A stretch of 37,651 bases of DNA from Krasilnikovozyma curviuscula. Lineage: Eukaryota > Basidiomycota > Tremellomycetes > Cystofilobasidiales > Mrakiaceae. The position numbers and the translations under genes were made by a program. Below are positions 31,926 to 37,651 of the stretch, one piece after another. The notes beneath the pieces are model-generated. The model saw only the letters and a list, made by a program, of their open reading frames with translations, had not been told where the DNA came from and did not search any database. The stretch is from assembly GCA_014825775.1 (NCBI GenBank), contig MVAQ01000218.1, positions 1 to 37,651 of the forward strand. The letters run 5' to 3'. Position 1 is the first letter of the stretch; each line of letters starts with the position of its first letter.

Positions 31926-34900
31926 ATGAGGAGCTTTGCAGCCTCCATGAGTGCTCGAGAGGTCCACTCTGCGCGTGTGAGTGCTGACATTGCAGAAGAC
32001 GATGAAGTAGTGGAAGATAGTGAACCAGAACGGGAAGAAGCTCGTAAGAAGGAGAGGAGGAAAAGACGCCGGGAGAGGAAGGAAAGGAAGGCAAAAGAAG
32101 AGCAGCAGCAGAGACCTGAGGTGTGGAACAATGGGCGTGCAGAACCCACCCAGCTCAGCAGCAGTAACGAAGACAACAAACTTGAAGCAGTTGACCAACA
32201 GCAAGTCAAAGAAAAAGACCAAGACCAAGATGATAATGAGGTGGAAGAGGTCCCCAACCCTCGTATCGCTTTACTCCAGAAACTGGCCTACAACTATGGC
32301 TCCAGATCCAAGACCTCGCCTGCTGAAGTTCGAGCTGCCTATCAACAGACCAGACCATTTAATGCTACTGCTTCTTCCTCCAAACAAACTATCATATCGT
32401 CTAAGCAGCCCCTTCTACCTGCATATCCCGTTCAAGAAAAGTATATGAGGAAAATCAAGCAATGTCCGATCTGCAACGAGGATTGGGCTAATTCGAGGAA
32501 GATGATCAAAGCTAAATGGGTGAGCTTCCTCACACTTGACATCGCTGCAGTGTGTTAAATGTATCAATGACCGTCAATTGCCTTCACAGGCGCACATGCT
32601 GTCGTGCATTCCACCGGGTCATGGCGTCTCACTTCCTCTTCCCAAACTTAAAGAACTCATAGTCCATACTCTCTATCCACCGGATCCGCAACCCAAGACT
32701 CTCTTTGAGTCTGTTACTTCTGGTTTCATTGTCAATGCTGTCGTGGCTGGTGAAAATTCAGCTGTTGTGAAGAAGAAAAAGAGGAAAAAGAGCATCAAAA
32801 CAGCTGCAGGTATCGTCGGCACTGTTCTTGATCCTGGAGATGAAGCTCTCAAGAATGAGATTCAACGTAAAACGAACGTTTTTATCCTTGAGGATGGAGA
32901 TGATAGTTTCGCTACTGCTGGTGATGGTGGTGGACTCGGGTTCGGGGAAGGCGGTTTAGAAGCAGGTAGTGCGATTGAAACGGAGTATCCTGCGCCGGCC
33001 CCCACTCAAGCCTTCAAGTCATCAAATCTTGCAGAACGATTTGAAAAGGTCACTGCAACATCTGCATCTCGCTCTTTGATTCCCGCCGCTCCAATCGAAA
33101 GGCGCTCTCTATGGGAATTCCAGGGAGATTCATCAAACTCGGATTCCGAGATTGAGGCTGGTCCCAATACGCATCAGGTTTGTTTTAGTCACGCTTCATC
33201 GTTTCAAAGTGTGAATTGTCTGAGAATCTCTGACTTCTGATCCAGTTGTTTTCTTCTGTGTTCCCCCAAACTCATACTCCACCGCACCGACGCCAATCTC
33301 ACTGCTCTGCCAACACTGACCAAACCCCGTCTTCCTCCGGAAATACTACATCTCTCACTCTGATATTTGACACTCTTGAAATGTACATGAAAACCAACTC
33401 TAGAAGCGAAAACTCGCCAACGCCATCACAGAAGAGGAGAAGTTGCGCTTCAGCTCCAAGCGATATCAGCAGCTGCCCATTTTCCAACAGGCGTAGTCCC
33501 ACGTCCAGTCCGGTGTCCATCAGAAGCATCTCATCGGTGCGGAAATCACAATCAGCAAAACCTCTGCGACCACGGTTACGGGTGAACTCCTCTCCAGAGA
33601 GCTCGGAGCAGCAGCAGCCCTCAGACGAGAAAATAGACTCATACCACCCGATCTCGCCTAATTGTGACACTTCAATAAACTCCGAACGATCCTCATCTGT
33701 GATCGTCATCGAATGCTGCCCCGATTTTAGAGTAGATAGCAGCAGTCATTGCGTTTCTTCGACGTCAAATAGCGCAGCACAGCGATCACCGCATCACGCA
33801 GATACCTTTGCCGAAGGTCTCGACGACCACATATCACTTGCTGCAGCTGCTATTCCCTCATCAACACCCGCCTACCCTACCAACCATTCAGGCCAGATTC
33901 TCACTTCGCTAGCCTTACTCAGCCTTAAAGACGATAAGGAAGGATACAAGGATATCCAAACCAGCGAAGGTGAAGGTGAAACTCCAAACTCTTGGGAGTA
34001 CGACAACCTCGAGAACTGGGGGAGAGAAGCTGAGGTTCAATGGAATGCAACCCACCTCTCACACAATTGTTCACCACCTTCATCGTGCATATCAATATTA
34101 CATGACGAGGCCGAAGAGGATGCCGAACGAGGACAGAGTGAATTTGAAGATGAAAACACTTGGGGAGATGATGCTGTTCTGCGGTGGCGCGACGATAAAG
34201 AAAGTGACGAGGCTGAGGAGTATGAGAGTCGTGGAGTTCCCCATGCAACCGGAAGTTCTTCTGAACTGGCATCGTCACCAGATGGATCAGAGGAGAACTT
34301 CAATTTGTCGGTCGTCGTTGAAGATGAAGAGTTTGATGAGTCGGAAGACAGTGGAAATGAATTGGATCTCAGTGACATGCCGCAGTACCATCTCTGGGAT
34401 CTTCCCCGCTTACAAGTTAGTCTATATTACTCCTTTTTTTTGTCCCAATTTTCGATGCTAAAGTATTACCCTTTGCAACATCAGGCAAAAGTCAAAAGCT
34501 TTGGCCTCAAAGTATCGACAAACCGCGAATCCTTAGAGAGAGAACTCGAGAAGATCTGGTCATATCTTCATCCTCCCAAACTGAAAAATACACCGAGGCC
34601 TTTCACGGAAAACAAGGATAAGAGCAGACAGAAAGGCAAGGCAGCGCCTTCTAATAGAGAACCAATCGAAGTACGTTTCAACGCTATGCTACTGGAAGAC
34701 CAAGATGTTTGGTTGAGGGTTTTACGGTATGAGGTTAGTTTTCTATGAAGCCTGTTAATTATTTTGAAGAGGATTGCTCACGAGATTGTTTCTTTGGCAG
34801 CCCGTCGCTTTTGATGAAATTTCGTCCATCGCTCGAAGGAAGGAGATCAAAGACAAAGGATGGAAAGACAAGTTGAAGAAGTGGCTTGATTCTCAGGTCA

Positions 34901-35006
34901 GTAAAGTGAAGGGCAACTCTTTCCTTTCCTTACCTGACGTTTCTTCCATCTACAGAGTATCACTTACTTTACGGAAGAACAGACAGGACCTCGCAAACGC
35001 CATTGA
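31926..35006 (+). CDS. SLX4: SLX4-type scaffold of structure-specific endonucleases
   Basis: Non-catalytic subunit that activates SLX1 and recruits other nucleases at branched DNA in repair. Six exons in phase: 31926-32519, 32590-33177, 33246-34415, 34485-34733, 34801-34896, 34956-35006; 915 aa. Near residue 180 is a UBZ4-like finger, CPICNEDWANSRKMIKAKW, completed across the first intron by AHMLSC (Cys180, Cys183, His200, Cys204). The middle is long, acidic and Ser-rich with no clear fold. The C-terminus matches the SLX4 conserved domain that binds SLX1: a SAP-like part (AKVKSFGLKVSTNRESLERE) and PVAFDEISSIARRKEIKDKG with KDKLKKWLDSQSITYF. The last two exons are small, and the end is basic (GPRKRH). 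The name rests on the combination of UBZ4 and C-terminal domain. Confidence 0.88.
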
Positions 35007-35134
35007 GATTATCTCCTTTGTATTGATATTCCTTTTGTGCATATTTGCTGTATCGTAAGCACAAGGCTCTTACTTTTGAGAAGGCAGCGCAACGGGAGAT
35101 GGAAGTGTGTCCAAGATTCCATACAACGGGCGCA

Positions 35135-37371
35135 TCAGCATCTACCTTTCCATTTTCTTCCCAGTACTGTAACTATAACTATCGCGACTAGAGTTGCAGC
35201 AAAACTTGCCCAACCAGCGCCTTGGAAGCACTTGGGCCCCTGACATATCAGTGAGTCTGGGTCCTCTGGTATTCCAATTTGTCCCTTTGCAGCCCTAGCA
35301 ACAAACTGTAGAAGAATATGGACTAGTCAGTCAGTGGGATGTTTCAGTTCGTACTCTATCATATAAGCGAAGAAAACTAACCTCGGCGTAAAGGTAAGTG
35401 AAAAACACAGACGAAATAGCGCAAGCCCACGACAAAAGACCGAAGTTCCTCCCGAAAGTTTTCAAACCATAAATTTGAGAAATAATAGCAGGTATGAGAG
35501 TGAACATAGTTCCGTCTTTGACATGAAATTGATCTAGTGAGCGCTCTCAACCCTGAGGTAGAGGGTTGAATGATCGGGAGAATGCAACTCACAAGCCCAG
35601 CCCACTGAAAGACTGACAAACCAGAGACCTTGAGCATCCTTTAGTCCCAGGGACAGGAACAGATACACTCCAGCCAAAAGAGCGAGGGCTAATAAAAGAA
35701 GCTGAGGCTTGCTAGCATGCAGCTTGTGCAGATATAAGCCTTTCTTCTTCTCTTCCTCTAAGTTCGCTAGTGCCTCCTCAGAGTCGACGTCTCGTAGTTT
35801 CTTGACAGGTAATCTTGGCTTAGACAGAAAGTCAGCCAAGAAGCCTGCTACGATCCTAGACAAAGTGTTGGCGATGGAAATGATTTTGACCTGATTCTGT
35901 CTGATCTTAAGAGAATTGCTACCGTTGCCGACTAGTGAGTTCTCAGGGGGTACCAAAGAGGTCACAATGCCACCAATTGATGCAATAATCATCTCCGCTG
36001 GACCAATCATACAAAACCTGTAAATAAATAACTTTATCAGCAATTCCGCAACCCCTTTCTAGATTCTATCCGTTTGATGTGGTAGACACTCACATCGCTA
36101 AAGCCAAAAACCAGAAGTTCCACTCCTTCATGAGTTCCAGGAAGCTGATGTCAACTGTTGTGTGGAACGTCTTCTTCTTAGATTTTAACAGAGGCGTACT
36201 CTCGTGCGCAGCAACACCAGATTCTTCGTCTGCCTCAGCGTGTTCATCAACACCGGCACCAGCTTCCACATCAGTGGCAATTGTTGTTTCTTCAAACGCT
36301 GAGGATGATGACGAAGAATATGGGCTAGTTTCCTCTGCCAAAGTGTGGGGTCGTCCGTCGTCTTCGTGAGCCAATAGCCTCCTGCCAGCTCGATTGGGCA
36401 TGATTCGCAAAGCCAGTGCACCGTAAAGGTTAGCTGAAGATACAAGCACCAGCATGAAGGTCACGAAAGGCAGCACGTTGAGCTCCTCCTGACCGTTGGA
36501 TGCTGAAGTCGAAACGAAGATGGACATGGATGAAAGTGTTGAGAGGAAGAGAGATGATAGACCAAAGAGAGCTAGAGGCGAACCAATTGCGATAGCTGGG
36601 ATTGTTGGGAATGTCATTGTTGAGGTTTTGATGGAGGAGAAGTATGAGCACACTGTGGCCGTTCCGATCAAGGCGCTGCGCGAAGGGACGATATCAACTC
36701 TTCGTTGTAATTATGAAACTCAGTCACAAAGTGCACAGAAAGTGGACTTACTATGCGAGAGCCAACTCAATTTCCACCGGTAGTGCTCCGTCGCCTGGTA
36801 GCGGTGGGCCATACGACAACCTGCGTGCAATACCCGCCCAACCAACGATTGAGAGCACAGTCGCTAGTAGAGATACCTTCCTTGGCCCATACTTGTCAGC
36901 CATCGAGCCAACGAAACCAGCCGAAAGATAAAGCCCCAGAATTCCTCCCACAACGATGGAGTTGTTCTGCTGCCTGTGAACGAACGTCAAGAAGTCGAGT
37001 TGAGTGAAACAAACATCAACCTAACGCAAACAAAGGGACAGCACTCACGGCGTAAGAGAGAATGTTGTAGTGAATGTAGGAGAGAACAAAGGGAATATCT
37101 GAGGGACAAGAGCAGGGGGAGCTGAATTAGCCGCTTGTGCCCACTCGTACCAAACTGGCGGCATCTAACGAACCTGAACACCACCAGCAGTCAAGCACTC
37201 GACGATAATACCAGAGACACAAACCAGTAGCCTTACTCTACGATGCCATATTCGGTTTGGCGTAGGATCTGGATTTTGCAGGGTGTCTATGGGGTCGTCA
37301 CCTTCGAGTGTTTCCGTAGCGACTGGTATAGTGTACCCATCTGTCGTTGCTGTTGTTGCAGATTGAGACAT
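35135..37371 (-). CDS. MCH1: Major facilitator transporter, MCH1 / nodulin-like type
   Basis: A membrane transporter of the MCH1 group (substrate unproven; yeast Mch1 is monocarboxylate-transporter-like and vacuolar). Seven exons in phase: 37371-37174, 37098-37049, 36973-36752, 36675-36094, 36017-35593, 35533-35382, 35305-35135; 533 aa. About twelve hydrophobic spans are visible, starting VRLLVCVSGIIVECLTAGG. The MFS loop 2-3 signature appears as GSMADKYGPRKVSLLATVLS. YFSSIKTSTMTFP follows TM4. A central hydrophilic loop of about 70 residues is acidic and contains ESTPLL. TLIPAIISQIYGLKTFGRNF is a typical late-half block, and a final span FAATLVAIVIVTVLGRKW ends the protein. Intron 1 uses the donor GTTCGT. 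It converges with SLX4, 128 bp between stops. Confidence 0.88.
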
Positions 37372-37651
37372 TCAGAGCCAGGTCTTCCTCTATCCTTTTG
37401 ACCGCGATTCTAGAACTATACTGGAAAAGAGGAATATCGTGTTGGGGATCTGAGCTTTCAGCAGGTGAGATTCCAGAGATGCGCAAGTGGTTTTTTAGGT
37501 GAATTTCTCACCTTTGTGCATGGGTGCGGTTGGTTAGAAGAAAAGACAATCGTAACAGAGCGTATTTGTTTCGTCCATCAGCAGTAGCGCTCGGTAATAT
37601 CTATTTTTTGTTTCTTTCTGTACAGAATACCTCCAACATTTACTGTGAAAT
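37372..37651. other. Upstream region of the MCH1-type gene to the right edge
   Basis: These 280 nt hold the promoter side of the transporter gene. T-rich runs occur near 37490 and 37600. No gene or RNA was recognised before the edge. Confidence 0.4.

Noticed and set aside
31838..32257. Long minus-strand ORFs opposite SLX4 exon 1
   Set aside because: Their Leu/Ser-rich translations mirror the Lys/Glu/Gln-rich coding strand. They are antisense shadows.

Overview
This window is nuclear DNA of an intron-dense basidiomycete yeast, most likely a tremellomycete (Cryptococcus/Kwoniella-type). That placement is an inference. Nearly every gene has several 45-120 nt GT-AG introns, genes sit 100-1400 bp apart on both strands, and the protein set is eukaryotic and fungal. 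I found no tRNA, rRNA, transposon, CRISPR or prokaryotic operon structure. Exon models were built by hand by joining frames at GT-AG sites; the nine largest close with consistent phase at every junction.

Layout, left to right: an S/P-rich ORF cut by the left edge (minus, 1-579); an NAA50-like GNAT acetyltransferase (minus, 1089-1761); an R3H-domain protein (minus, 2259-4005); a small mitochondrial membrane protein (minus, 4204-5229); argininosuccinate synthase ARG1 (minus, 5752-7627); a coiled-coil protein (plus, 8623-10093); an unresolved or decayed secreted-type locus holding an in-frame UGA-CUAG (plus, 10262-10851); a secreted pepsin-family aspartic protease (minus, 10947-13435); a zinc-dependent L-arabinitol/xylitol-type dehydrogenase (plus, 14823-16611); mitochondrial cytochrome c peroxidase CCP1 (plus, 17186-19172); eIF3 subunit c NIP1 (plus, 19478-22665); a single-pass membrane protein (minus, 22991-24094); the spliceosomal zinc-finger protein SNU23 (plus, 24678-25567); the SWR1 chromatin remodeller ATPase (minus, 25781-31606); the SLX4 nuclease scaffold (plus, 31926-35006); and an MCH1-type major facilitator transporter (minus, 35135-37371).

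Most genes are housekeeping functions: amino-acid synthesis, translation initiation, splicing, chromatin, DNA repair and mitochondrial peroxide detoxification. The protease, the polyol dehydrogenase and the 10.2-10.9 kb locus form a more environment-facing block. SWR1 and SLX4, both genome-maintenance genes, diverge from one 319-bp promoter region.

I did not see a plainly new multi-gene system. The strongest oddities are the UGA-CUAG stop inside an open frame, a start codon interrupted by an intron in the polyol dehydrogenase, a possible frame-shifting 11-nt microexon in the acetyltransferase, and repeated use of unusual GTTCG 5' splice sites.
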